39,082 bases of DNA from Deltaproteobacteria bacterium (GCA_021850095.1 JAJZRX010000024.1:1-39082); one strand, 5' to 3'. Counted from the first letter of the stretch, positions 1 to 7,343 are shown. Translations and numbers: made by a program. Notes: generated from the sequence alone by a model not told the origin.

Positions 1-528
1 CCTCGCCCGCCCAGGTAGGGCGGGCGCTACGCAATCCTGGTACCATTCCGCAGGTGCAGTGCGCGTTTCAATCCTCGCCCGCCCAGGTAGGGCGGGCGCT
101 CACTTGGGGCCAATAAACAGGAGGTCATTATGTCAGTTTCAATCCTCGCCCGCCCAGGTAGGGCGGGCGCTCGGCAGCCACGCACCCGCCAGTAAGGAAG
201 ACAAGGTTTCAATCCTCGCCCGCCCAGGTAGGGCGGGCGCTCGCAAAGAATACCACCACAGCGCCACATGCAAGAAGTTTCAATCCTCGCCCGCCCAGGT
301 AGGGCGGGCGCTCGCATGCCAAAGATAGGAGAGCGATATTTCAAGCTAGTTTCAATCCTCGCCCGCCCAGGTAGGGCGGGCGCTCGGGGTAATCCGGGTC
401 TCAACGGCTTTGATTTTGCCGTTTCAATCCTCGCCCGCCCAGGTAGGGCGGGCGCTCCAGATCAGGTCGCCGTATTCGTTGCCCAGCCATTGTTTCAATC
501 CTCGCCCGCCCAGGTAGGGCGGGCGCTC
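1..528 (-). CRISPR. Type I-C CRISPR array, 7 full repeats plus one partial, open at left edge
   Basis: Complete 37-nt repeats lie at 65-101, 136-172, 206-242, 277-313, 349-385, 421-457 and 492-528, all identical. A partial copy at 1-29 lacks its outer 8 nt and differs at position 29 (A instead of C). The seven spacers are 33-35 nt (30-64, 102-135, 173-205, 243-276, 314-348, 386-420, 458-491). Each repeat holds a 9-bp stem, CGCCCGCCC/GGGCGGGCG, around AGGTA. On the minus strand the repeat ends in GGATTGAAAC, the usual 3' end of type I-C repeats. Transcription is therefore taken as leftward from a leader between cas2 and the array, which matches the cas gene direction. The array continues beyond position 1. 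Confidence 0.98.
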
Positions 529-700
529 TGACCCCTCAAAAAGAGGTCAGTTTCCAACATGTTATCCCGCCATTTCTGCGAACCTGGCGGAACGGTCGCC
601 TGAGCAGGGCGCAAACAGCTCGCTTTTCACCTCTAACCATCTGAAATTCAAACATCGCGAATACCCCCTGTTTTCTGCACAAGCACCCGGTTCGCGCCCA
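529..700 (-). promoter_or_regulatory. CRISPR leader between cas2 and the first repeat
   Basis: This 172-nt non-coding stretch separates the cas2 stop (701) from the leader-proximal repeat. It holds an inverted repeat CGCGAA/TTCGCG (arms near 656-661 and 691-696). A second inverted repeat, roughly TGACCTC/GGGGTCA with a T-rich loop, spans 529-549 and abuts the first repeat. Its location and direction fit a leader carrying the pre-crRNA promoter and the integration-anchoring sites, but no convincing -35/-10 pair was identified. Confidence 0.75.
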
Positions 701-994
701 TCACACCATCAGTGTATCTTCATCAAAGAAAACAGTTCTGGTCGATCCATACTCCTCAACGCGCTTATCCCGCGGCTCCGTCAATCGATACAGCCGGAGG
801 TTGTCCTGTTCGAGACTCACCTCTTTCAGCAATTTACGCCGCAGCTGTTCAAACTTCATTTCGTCCACCTGGCACTCGAATACCGACTTCTGCACTCGCT
901 GGCCAAAGTTTTTACAGACTTGCGCCACTCGCCGCAAACGCCTCCTCCCCTCGCGTGTCTCGGTGTTAACGTCGTAACAGACCACAATCCACAT
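701..994 (-). CDS. cas2: CRISPR-associated endonuclease Cas2
   Basis: This 97-residue protein begins MWIVVCYDVNTET. It has the ferredoxin-like beta strand and conserved Asp (D8) of Cas2, and its length is normal for the family. Cas2 forms the integrase scaffold with Cas1 that inserts new spacers at the leader end of the array. The ATG at 994 is chosen because AGGAGA lies just upstream (1001-1006); a longer frame upstream would run through a REP hairpin. It is the last gene of the operon, 39 bp after cas1, and the REP-like hairpin at 1011-1037 fills most of that gap. Confidence 0.96.
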   Translation of the reverse strand: MWIVVCYDVNTETREGRRRLRRVAQVCKNFGQRVQKSVFECQVDEMKFEQLRRKLLKEVSLEQDNLRLYRLTEPRDKRVEEYGSTRTVFFDEDTLMV

Positions 995-1010
995 AATACA
1001 TCTCCTGCCA

Positions 1011-1037
1011 TAGGAGCGCGGCAAGCAGCGCCCCTAC
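1011..1037. repeat. REP-like hairpin between cas1 and cas2
   Basis: Read on the minus strand, the element is TAGGGGCGC, loop TGCTTGCC, then GCGCTCCTA: a 9-bp stem with one G-U pair. It shares its TAGGGGCGC head with the repeats beside and inside the RAYT gene at 10.4-10.9 kb. The first TAG of the element is the stop codon of cas1 (1034-1036). Confidence 0.7.
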
Positions 1038-2068
1038 GGATGAATGTATGGAATATACGTCTCCAGGTCGCCCCGCAGATGGCGAGCCAGCAGCCTGGCT
1101 TGAAGGTGCGGCAACAGCCCGATGGGCGACTTTTCCGCCAGCAGGGGGTGATCCACCTCCTCCTGTTTGCGTTTCTGATAGGCGGCCACAACCTCCTTGC
1201 GCCCTTTTTCATTCAGATAAACCGCACCGCCGGGGCGCGGCTCAAAATGCTCAATCGTCACCTGTTTACGGTTGATCAGCGTAAGAGCCAGGCGATCCGC
1301 CAAAAAAGCGCGAAACTCCTCCATCAGATCCAGACCCAACGATGGCCGGCCGGGACGCGGCACATGCAGAAAACCCATCTGGGGATCCAAACCGACACCT
1401 TCCAGCGCACTGATGCAATCATTCAGGAGCAGTGTGTAGAGAAACGAGATCAAGGCATTGACCGGATCCAGCGGCGGACGGCGGTTACGACCGTTCATCG
1501 GCAGGCTGTCCCGCTCAACCGGCTTCATCATCAGCGTAAAAACATCGAAATAGGCGGCCGCCGCCTCCCCTTCCAAGCCGCGCACATGGTCGGCATCGCG
1601 AGGAGTCTTCAGATGAAAGAGCGCATCAGCCTGAACATCGGCGGATTTCCGCAAGCACGTTTCCTCATCCGGCGTCGCTGCTTCGCGGGCGCTGCGCATC
1701 AGCACATTACGGGCATTCTTGACCTTGCCGGCGGTCATGGCAGCGGCAAGGGAGGTCGTCCGGGCTTGATCCTGCGCGGCCTGATACTGCACCTGACGCA
1801 ACAGCACATTGCCGCTGGTCTTACCCACCATGCGGCACTTGTAACGGCCATTGCGATCGAGAATCACCACCGCCCGGCCATCATCGGCGCATTTGCCCAG
1901 CAAGAACGGGCTGATCATGACATTGCCCATGGTAACGATGGAACCCAGGTGATGCAGCGGCACCTGCAGCTTCAGCTCGCCGCCCACCTCCACCCGCACG
2001 GTTTCATGATCCAACGACAGATAGGCGCCCTGGGTCATAATGTAGAGTGTGTTGAGTAATTGTTTCAT
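1034..2068 (-). CDS. cas1: CRISPR-associated endonuclease Cas1, subtype I-C
   Basis: This 344-residue protein is full length for Cas1c. The N-terminal beta-rich domain begins MKQLLNTLYIMTQGAYL. The C-terminal helical domain carries the expected metal-binding residues: Glu168 in GLEGEAAAAYF, His235 in GFLHVPRPGRPSL and Asp247 in LGLDLMEEF. It is the integrase of spacer acquisition, working with Cas2 and in I-C also with Cas4. The start has an AGGGTGA ribosome-binding site. The gene lies between REP-like hairpins at 1011-1037 and 2078-2107, and the TAG stop falls inside the first of these. In type I-C loci cas1 normally follows cas4 directly; here a dinD-like gene and a REP intervene. Confidence 0.97.
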   Translation of the reverse strand: MKQLLNTLYIMTQGAYLSLDHETVRVEVGGELKLQVPLHHLGSIVTMGNVMISPFLLGKCADDGRAVVILDRNGRYKCRMVGKTSGNVLLRQVQYQAAQDQARTTSLAAAMTAGKVKNARNVLMRSAREAATPDEETCLRKSADVQADALFHLKTPRDADHVRGLEGEAAAAYFDVFTLMMKPVERDSLPMNGRNRRPPLDPVNALISFLYTLLLNDCISALEGVGLDPQMGFLHVPRPGRPSLGLDLMEEFRAFLADRLALTLINRKQVTIEHFEPRPGGAVYLNEKGRKEVVAAYQKRKQEEVDHPLLAEKSPIGLLPHLQARLLARHLRGDLETYIPYIHP

Positions 2069-2077
2069 GGTTCACCC

Positions 2078-2107
2078 TAGGGGCGCCGCTTGCTGCGCCC
2101 GCCTTTA
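2078..2107. repeat. REP-like hairpin between dinD and cas1
   Basis: Read on the plus strand, TAGGGGCGC, loop CGCTTGCT, then GCGCCCGCCTTT. The core stem is GGGCGC/GCGCCC. Its loop resembles that of the cas1/cas2 element (both contain GCTTGC), and its ends match the RAYT-linked REPs (TAGGGGCG head, CGCCCGCCTTT tail). It fills most of the 41-bp gap between dinD and cas1. Confidence 0.7.
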
Positions 2108-2109
2108 GA

Positions 2110-2958
2110 TTACGTCGTTTCCTTCTCCTCCTTCAGACGCTTTTTCACTTCCTTCTGTGAAAGTTCCAGATAATTTTCCTGTGTTACCACCTTGTCGCCG
2201 GTCTCTATTTCAAGTTTTTCCCGTGCATCTCCGGCGATCTTGCCGCCTTTTCTGGCCGCAATCCGGTTTTCCGGGAAACCGTGCGCATCCTGTTTGCGGG
2301 CAATTTCGGTGGTTGCCGCTTCCCCCAGCATGGAGAAAATCAGCTCCAGATCAGTCATATGATCCCGCAGGTTCTCCTGCTCCAACCCCTTGAATGCCTT
2401 GTATTCTGCCGGTGTCATGCCAAAGGCAGCCTTGCTGATCTCGGCGGTCAGGATGGCATACTCCGGTGCTTCACCCACACCACGCTGTTTCCATTCTTCG
2501 GTCAGTTCGGCCCGCACTGCAATGCCTCGCATGCGTTTCTCGATCCAGGCCTCCGAATACCCCTTGGCCCGGTACAGCTCCCTCGTCCGTGCCGTTGCCA
2601 ACTCCGGGTCTTCTATTTCCTGCACCCGCTCGTAGCCGACCTTGGCCAGCCAGCGTTTGAATGGTTCTGCTTTGGGTGAGGGAATGGACTGGATGATGCG
2701 GAAAAGGCCTTCGGTGTTGGCCATTTCAGTCATGTATTTTTTGCCGTCGGAAGACTCCAGCTTCAGTTGTCGACAAATTGTCGACAACTGAATTCCACTT
2801 GATTCCAGTTCCCGCTTTTTCATCCGATACCAGTAATCACGTGGCTTATCACTGCCCGTTAATGCAGTTATTACGTCAATCACAGCAAAGAACCAGACTT
2901 TGTCGACGAGTATTCGCCTAATTTCCTTGTCTTGAAAAACCACTAGCTTTGTTTCCAT
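2110..2958 (-). CDS. dinD: DinD/BRO-N family DNA-damage-inducible-type protein in the cas operon
   Basis: The 282-residue protein starts METKLVVFQDKEIRRI. An N-terminal BRO-N-type domain (about residues 1-110; WFFAVIDVITALTGSDKPRDYW, then DGKKYMTEMANTEGLFRII) is followed by the C-terminal region usual for DinD homologues (AWIEKRMRGIAVRAELTEEW, AFKGLEQENLRDHMTDLEL). Family knowledge: E. coli DinD is SOS-induced and acts on RecA filaments, and BRO-N proteins bind DNA. A role here is not established. ATG 2958 has GAGGAGGG overlapping the cas4 TGA stop, so the gene is tightly coupled to cas4 (10-nt gap). It is not a usual I-C component. The coding sequence contains a 31-bp perfect palindrome at 2762-2792. 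No LexA-type box was recognised. Confidence 0.85.
   Translation of the reverse strand: METKLVVFQDKEIRRILVDKVWFFAVIDVITALTGSDKPRDYWYRMKKRELESSGIQLSTICRQLKLESSDGKKYMTEMANTEGLFRIIQSIPSPKAEPFKRWLAKVGYERVQEIEDPELATARTRELYRAKGYSEAWIEKRMRGIAVRAELTEEWKQRGVGEAPEYAILTAEISKAAFGMTPAEYKAFKGLEQENLRDHMTDLELIFSMLGEAATTEIARKQDAHGFPENRIAARKGGKIAGDAREKLEIETGDKVVTQENYLELSQKEVKKRLKEEKETT
2762..2792. repeat. 31-bp perfect palindrome inside dinD
   Basis: Two 15-nt arms (2762-2776 and 2778-2792) are exact reverse complements around a single A at 2777. Each arm contains TTGTCGACAA. It lies in frame within dinD, in the stretch encoding IQLSTICRQLK. In the transcript it would form a hairpin of about 14 bp; in DNA it is a symmetric site that could bind a dimeric protein. 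Confidence 0.9.
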
Positions 2959-2968
2959 AAAACCCTCC

Positions 2969-3586
2969 TCAAACGACAAACAACTCCCGCGCCGCCCGGT
3001 GACTTCGCCCTTTGTCGGCAACTACTGCGGGAAGGCAGGATTCCCGCAACGAACATCCCTCACAGCGTTTATCATTCACCGGTGGCGGCACGATGCCCCG
3101 TTCCAACATATCTCTCAAGGCAGCTGCCACTTCTTCCACCTGCAGCCGCATGGCATCGGTGAATATGATCTCCCGCCGCTCGCGCGAGCCGTGCCAGTAA
3201 AGCGCCCCTTTTTCCACAGGAACACGAAACATCTCCTCCAGGCAGAGCGCCTGAGCACAGAGCTGGATGGTTTCCGGGTTGCCTTTGCGATGCCGCCCGG
3301 ATTTGTACTCCACCGGATAGGGGATGTCATCGTGGAACTCCACCAGATCAGCCTTGCCGGTTAATCGCAAACGATTACTCCAGATAGGCAGGGAACGCTC
3401 CATACGGACACCGGCCACTTCATGGGATGAATCGTCATGCACATGATCATGCACATCCCGTCCCCGCATGGTGTACAGGTTTTCACTCCAGACCTGCTCG
3501 ACGTGGATCAGGGCGCACTGGCGCGGACAGTAGGCGTAATGTTCCAGAGCCGAAATGGGAATGGGCTCGGCGATTTCAGGATTCAT
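2969..3586 (-). CDS. cas4: CRISPR-associated exonuclease Cas4
   Basis: The 205-residue protein starts MNPEIAEPIPISALEHYAYC. It has a RecB-type nuclease core: GRDVHDHVH, Asp80 in TGKADLVEF, and Glu93-x-Lys95 in PVEYKSGR. The 4Fe-4S cysteines are present: C20 near the start and C175, C178, C184 in CEGCSLRESC. Cas4 trims prespacers and selects PAM-bearing ends with Cas1-Cas2. The ATG at 3586 lies inside the 3' end of rhuM (11-nt overlap), and the TGA stop is embedded in the Shine-Dalgarno of dinD. Cas4 is thus sandwiched, with translational coupling on both sides, between two genes that are not normal Cas components. Confidence 0.95.
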   Translation of the reverse strand: MNPEIAEPIPISALEHYAYCPRQCALIHVEQVWSENLYTMRGRDVHDHVHDDSSHEVAGVRMERSLPIWSNRLRLTGKADLVEFHDDIPYPVEYKSGRHRKGNPETIQLCAQALCLEEMFRVPVEKGALYWHGSRERREIIFTDAMRLQVEEVAAALRDMLERGIVPPPVNDKRCEGCSLRESCLPAVVADKGRSHRAARELFVV

Positions 3587-4631
3587 GTTTCTTACCCGAC
3601 TTTTTTCGTGCTTCGATCCGTTTTGTTGCTTCCAGGAAATCCAGATCAACCGGACGTGGCAGCCTGTCTGTAATGGTGCGGTAACGCTCGTATTCCACTT
3701 CCGCTTTTTCCTTTGCCGTTTCAGCGGAGATAGTGCCGGCATGGTCCAAAAGCTCATGCTCTGAAAGTTTCAGGAAATCATCCAGTTTAACAATCCAGTC
3801 ATTCATGGTCATCTGCTTGCGTCGCAACGCCTGGAGCTCGGCAAAATCTATGTACGCAGACACAATCCGGTTGAGCGCATGAAGCTCATCTTCCGTCAGA
3901 TAATTTTTTGCAATAGAAACATCTTCTTTCCGCACAATGCCGCCTGGGCGGGTCGAGATGAGCCCCATCAGCGGCTTGGCGGCATCCACCCGCTCATAGA
4001 TCACTTCTGCCGCTGTATGGCCGTGGCAGGCCCAATGCATCTTGTTCTGCACGGTGGCAAAAAACTGCTGCGACATCTCGGTGTTCGGAGAATAGTCGAC
4101 ACTGGTCGCGTAGATATCCAACACCTTCTGATAAAAACGACGCTCGGAAGAACGGATATCCCGAATCCGCTCCAGTTGTTCATCAAAATAATCCTTCTGT
4201 CCCCTGCCCGGCGGGTTTTTCAGGCGTTCGTCATCCATGGCAAAACCCTTAAGCAGGTATTCGCTCAACAACCCTGTCGCCCACTGACGAAACTGGGTGC
4301 CGCGATGACTGCGGACACGGTAACCGACGGCCAGTATTGCCTCAAGACGATAGTGCCGCAGGCTGCGGGAAACGCCACGTCTCCCTTCCTGACGAACTTG
4401 TAAGTAATCCTTACAGGTTGCACCCTCGACCAGTTCCCCCTCGGCGTAAATGGCTTTCAGATGGAGAGTCACATTCTGGGGAGTTGTCTGGAACAATTCA
4501 GCAATCTGCGCCTGGGTCAGCCAGATGGTTTCCTCCGCAAAGCGGCACTGAATGCGGGTTCGCCCGTCCTCGGTCTGATAGAGGATGAATTCGCCGGAGT
4601 CGGGAATAACGGCGTTTTTCAGTTTTTTCAT
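3576..4631 (-). CDS. rhuM: RhuM-family (virulence RhuM-like) protein in the cas operon
   Basis: The 351-residue protein is a full-length RhuM-family member. The N-terminal region has a helix-turn-helix-like segment (IWLTQAQIAELFQTTPQNVTLHLKAIY). The family blocks SLRHYRLEAILAVGYRVRSHRGTQFRQWAT and LLSEYLLKGFAMDDERL follow, then FFATVQNKMHWACHGHTAAEVI and LNRIVSAYIDFAELQALRR, with a basic tail. RhuM genes are known from pathogenicity and defence islands, often near restriction-modification genes; the biochemical role is unknown. Its 3' end overlaps cas4 by 11 nt. A REP-like hairpin (4645-4670) lies just upstream, between it and cas7, and the ribosome-binding site is weak (AAAGG). Its position inside an I-C operon is unusual and suggests co-expression with the adaptation genes. 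Confidence 0.9.
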   Translation of the reverse strand: MKKLKNAVIPDSGEFILYQTEDGRTRIQCRFAEETIWLTQAQIAELFQTTPQNVTLHLKAIYAEGELVEGATCKDYLQVRQEGRRGVSRSLRHYRLEAILAVGYRVRSHRGTQFRQWATGLLSEYLLKGFAMDDERLKNPPGRGQKDYFDEQLERIRDIRSSERRFYQKVLDIYATSVDYSPNTEMSQQFFATVQNKMHWACHGHTAAEVIYERVDAAKPLMGLISTRPGGIVRKEDVSIAKNYLTEDELHALNRIVSAYIDFAELQALRRKQMTMNDWIVKLDDFLKLSEHELLDHAGTISAETAKEKAEVEYERYRTITDRLPRPVDLDFLEATKRIEARKKSGKKHES

Positions 4632-4644
4632 GTAGGTTGCCTTT

Positions 4645-4670
4645 GTAGGGGCGGCCCCGTGTGGCCGCCC
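4645..4670. repeat. REP-like hairpin between cas7 and rhuM
   Basis: The plus strand reads GTAGGGGCGG onward, with the stem GGGCGGCC/GGCCGCCC around CCGTGT. The GTAGGGGCG head matches the RAYT-linked REPs at 10.3-10.9 kb. It separates the interference genes (cas3, cas5, cas8c, cas7) from the rhuM-cas4-dinD module. Confidence 0.7.
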
Positions 4671-4685
4671 GTGGTTGAGGTTGGT

Positions 4686-5546
4686 TTATAATTTTTCAAT
4701 CACCGTCACACCTGCAGGCATATTTTCCTGCGTCGGCACAAAGACATTGTATTGGTCAAAGCCACGCGCCGGCGCTTCTGCCGCCTCGGCGGTTACCAAA
4801 TCAAAAAGGGTGTGGGCCGGTGCATTGCCCATGTTTGAATCATGCTTGAACACAACCAGCTTACGGGCAGACATCTGCCCACGGGCGGCGGAACGATCGT
4901 GCTCGAACATGTTAATCAGCGCCTGCCAGAACAATTCAAGATCCTCTTCGCCAAAACCGGTCTGACCAGCCAACGGCGCGGAGACGAAACCGTGGCAGCG
5001 ATATAGGGCATAAGGAACGGTAAACTTTCGCCCCATTGTACGGTTATCGCCTTGCTGCTTCTCCGCTTCTGCCTCGGTAGCGACTGCCATGCGGGTAATG
5101 CTATGCTCCAGCGGCACCACCTGATTCACACTGCGGGAGAAAGTGAGCTGCACCGGTCCGCGTACCTGCCCGGCATTTTCACCGGTGGACATGACGGCAC
5201 CGAACGTCCTCACATCATAGTATTTCCGACACATCACTTGCCGTGCGGCCTCGGTTTTCTCTGCTTTCTCCTTACCCTTGACTGATTCATGCTTATGAGC
5301 ATCGGCAATCAAGTTATTGAGAATTGCCTTCTCTTTAACGAAGATGTCGAATGGTTCCGAACATCCTTTTGCCAACTGGACAAAGTTTCTTACCTTGCGC
5401 TTGAGGCAGACATCCGTTACCAGGCCATGGCCTGTCTCGGGATCGATACGCGGCATGTTTCCGGCATCCGGGTCGCCATTGGGATTGCCATCTTTTACGT
5501 CGAAGAAAAGTACGAAATCATAGCGATTCTGAATAGAGCTGCTCAT
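4686..5546 (-). CDS. cas7: Cascade backbone protein Cas7, subtype I-C (Csd2)
   Basis: The 286-residue protein carries the Csd2/Csh2 signature near its N-terminus ([19 protein letters not shown], then [13 protein letters not shown]) and the RAMP fold expected of Cas7. Several copies coat the crRNA spacer in the I-C effector complex. Further family blocks are [20 protein letters not shown] and [19 protein letters not shown]. The ATG at 5546 has AAGGAGAATT upstream. It follows cas8c after 27 bp. In most I-C operons cas4 follows directly; here a REP hairpin and rhuM come next. Confidence 0.96.
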   Translation of the reverse strand: MSSSIQNRYDFVLFFDVKDGNPNGDPDAGNMPRIDPETGHGLVTDVCLKRKVRNFVQLAKGCSEPFDIFVKEKAILNNLIADAHKHESVKGKEKAEKTEAARQVMCRKYYDVRTFGAVMSTGENAGQVRGPVQLTFSRSVNQVVPLEHSITRMAVATEAEAEKQQGDNRTMGRKFTVPYALYRCHGFVSAPLAGQTGFGEEDLELFWQALINMFEHDRSAARGQMSARKLVVFKHDSNMGNAPAHTLFDLVTAEAAEAPARGFDQYNVFVPTQENMPAGVTVIEKL

Positions 5547-5573
5547 GGTGAATTCTCCTTTTGGTTTGTATGG

Positions 5574-5939
5574 TTATTGTTCTTTTTTGGTAAAAAAGTC
5601 CTGTCGCTGATGGTAATAGCCAACAGCAAAACAACCTTGATCATGTAGGCTAAGATGAGCCGGAAATGCCTTTTCAGCCACCACCTTTTCCATGATCTCG
5701 CCAATCAGTTTTTCCAGATTCACCGCCAGTCCACGATTCTCCAGCTTGGCAATATGATGAACTTTGAGTTTCAGCAAATGTGGAAAAACCGCTACCGGGG
5801 TACCAGATGCCGCGCCGTAAAACCGGTCACGAATGGTGGCGTTGATGCCTGGACTGGTGCTCTCTTGTACTTTCTCCAGTACAGCAAAAAGCCTCCCCAG
5901 CACATAGCCGGGATTGGTGTTGGTGATGTCGAGTGACAT
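5574..5939 (-). CDS. cas11c: Internal translation product Cas11c (small Cascade subunit) within cas8c
   Basis: An in-frame ATG at 5939, inside cas8c, is preceded by AAAAGGAGGT (about 5944-5953) at near-ideal spacing. It would yield a 121-residue protein starting MSLDITNTNPGYVLGRLFAV. In type I-C systems the small subunit Cas11c is known to be produced by internal initiation in the 3' part of cas8c, at about this size. The strong Shine-Dalgarno inside a coding sequence and the matching length support that here. The product is inferred from sequence only. Confidence 0.8.
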   Translation of the reverse strand: MSLDITNTNPGYVLGRLFAVLEKVQESTSPGINATIRDRFYGAASGTPVAVFPHLLKLKVHHIAKLENRGLAVNLEKLIGEIMEKVVAEKAFPAHLSLHDQGCFAVGYYHQRQDFFTKKEQ

Positions 5940-7343
5940 GCCGACCTCCTTTTCAGATTTATTGTTATCTGTCAAACGTGATTCACGAGCCATAAATGCC
6001 TTGATGAGCGCTGCGCGGGGATAGGTGACATCCTGCTCCGCACGGCAGCGGCGAAGTGCAGAAGTGAGCAGTGTTTGTGGATATGATCTACCGGTAAGGA
6101 TAGCCTTCATGAAATCACCGGCCAGATTCGGCGGAATATTCTCTGACTTGCCCTGAGTTGCCGTTGATACCAGCAGCCTAAAAAGCGAAAGATACGGAGG
6201 CTGTTTCGGGCCATGGACAATGGCACAATCCCCGAAGTGTTGTTTGATATGCTGCGCCGCTTCCCCCACCGTTCCCGGATACCAGAAACGAACCGCGATA
6301 CGGGCGGCATTGGGAGCAAGCCCAAGGACAAAGAAAGGTGTTAAGTCCTCGTCCAACGGCGGTGCGCCTGCATCAGGGGCCTTGAACAGCTCCCGAACAG
6401 CAGCATTCTGCTGGTCAGGATTTTCCTTGGACGGCTCACCGAACACCTCGGCAAAGATATCCTCCAATGGACTCTTCCGTTCAGCCCAGAATACGGCAGT
6501 GGCATCACCAACAAAAAGCTTCTGTCGTGAGCCTTTTGCAAGCATCTGGTTAAGAGCCGTGGTATAGGCAAATGCTGCTTTTGTGCTGGTTGGCGCGTTA
6601 TAGCTCTGCTGTTTGCCGTAAGAATCAAAGCCCATGTTTTTCTGAAAAGAAACAATCTTGGCGTTGCTCTTTGCGCCTGGGATTGGTGTTCTCGGATGAA
6701 GTCGCGCTATGGTAGAAGACTCTCCGGTTATGAGGCAAAACGCTTCAATATCCGGCAAACCGTCAGAGCCATCATCTTCATCTGATACGGATTCAGAATT
6801 TGCCTGAATAAAAGCGGTAACGGACTCATTCTGACAAACAAGCCTTGTCGCCCCGTCCATGGCAAATGTTAGATTACATCCGGGAACTTTTACACACTCC
6901 GCCCATTTGGAATGGGCAAACACCTCAGAGAAATCTCCGGCGGACAGAAAACGGTAAACTGCGGCAATATGGGTATCATCAGGATATTTTTCATGCAGAG
7001 TTTTTACATTCTCAACGAAGGCACCATGTTGTTTTTTGGCCATTTCCTTGTGTTCATTGCTTTCGGATTTTGGCCAAGCCAAGACGTACCCGTAATGATC
7101 CCACAACAAATTTGCCGTTTGCCACGCCTTTGATCCAGACCGTCCTTTTTCTTCAGGCACAAGAAAAGATCGAGCCTGGAGTTTTTTCCCACTTGGACTT
7201 CTAGTGTCCTGCAAACCAACAAACTTTCCATTGCTGTCGAGGACAATCAGAAACGGAATTTCAACAGTCTTAAATCCTTCCGGTGCAATGTTCCCCTCTT
7301 CCGCCATCCGTCGATAATAGCCGTTCAGCGCCTGTAATATCAT
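5574..7343 (-). CDS. cas8c: Cascade large subunit Cas8c (Csd1)
   Basis: The 589-residue protein is the expected size for Csd1. It begins MILQALNGYYRRMAEEGNIA and contains FLIVLDSNGKFVGLQDTRS and ALNQMLAKGSRQKLFVGDATAVFWAE, typical of the family. Cas8c recognises the PAM and recruits Cas3 to DNA bound by the effector complex. Its ATG overlaps the cas5 stop as ATGA (7340-7343), so the two are translationally coupled. The last 121 codons also form a second reading unit with its own strong ribosome-binding site (see cas11c). Confidence 0.95.
   Translation of the reverse strand: MILQALNGYYRRMAEEGNIAPEGFKTVEIPFLIVLDSNGKFVGLQDTRSPSGKKLQARSFLVPEEKGRSGSKAWQTANLLWDHYGYVLAWPKSESNEHKEMAKKQHGAFVENVKTLHEKYPDDTHIAAVYRFLSAGDFSEVFAHSKWAECVKVPGCNLTFAMDGATRLVCQNESVTAFIQANSESVSDEDDGSDGLPDIEAFCLITGESSTIARLHPRTPIPGAKSNAKIVSFQKNMGFDSYGKQQSYNAPTSTKAAFAYTTALNQMLAKGSRQKLFVGDATAVFWAERKSPLEDIFAEVFGEPSKENPDQQNAAVRELFKAPDAGAPPLDEDLTPFFVLGLAPNAARIAVRFWYPGTVGEAAQHIKQHFGDCAIVHGPKQPPYLSLFRLLVSTATQGKSENIPPNLAGDFMKAILTGRSYPQTLLTSALRRCRAEQDVTYPRAALIKAFMARESRLTDNNKSEKEVGMSLDITNTNPGYVLGRLFAVLEKVQESTSPGINATIRDRFYGAASGTPVAVFPHLLKLKVHHIAKLENRGLAVNLEKLIGEIMEKVVAEKAFPAHLSLHDQGCFAVGYYHQRQDFFTKKEQ

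Noticed and set aside
1-528. Common origin of the CRISPR repeat and the REP elements
   Set aside because: Both contain GTAGGG next to GC-rich palindromes, but the rest of the repeat (GTTTCAATCC end, stem order) is the normal I-C type; the likeness is too short to support descent.
27-531. Open frames on both strands across the CRISPR array
   Set aside because: They arise from the repeat unit being open in several frames; the repetitive peptides are not genes.
920-2059. A 379-codon plus-strand frame opposite cas1
   Set aside because: Antisense of cas1, whose catalytic residues are all present.
2110-2958. LexA/SOS box upstream of dinD
   Set aside because: The 10-nt gap to cas4 and the end of cas4 show no LexA-type site that I could recognise; SOS control is not supported by the sequence.
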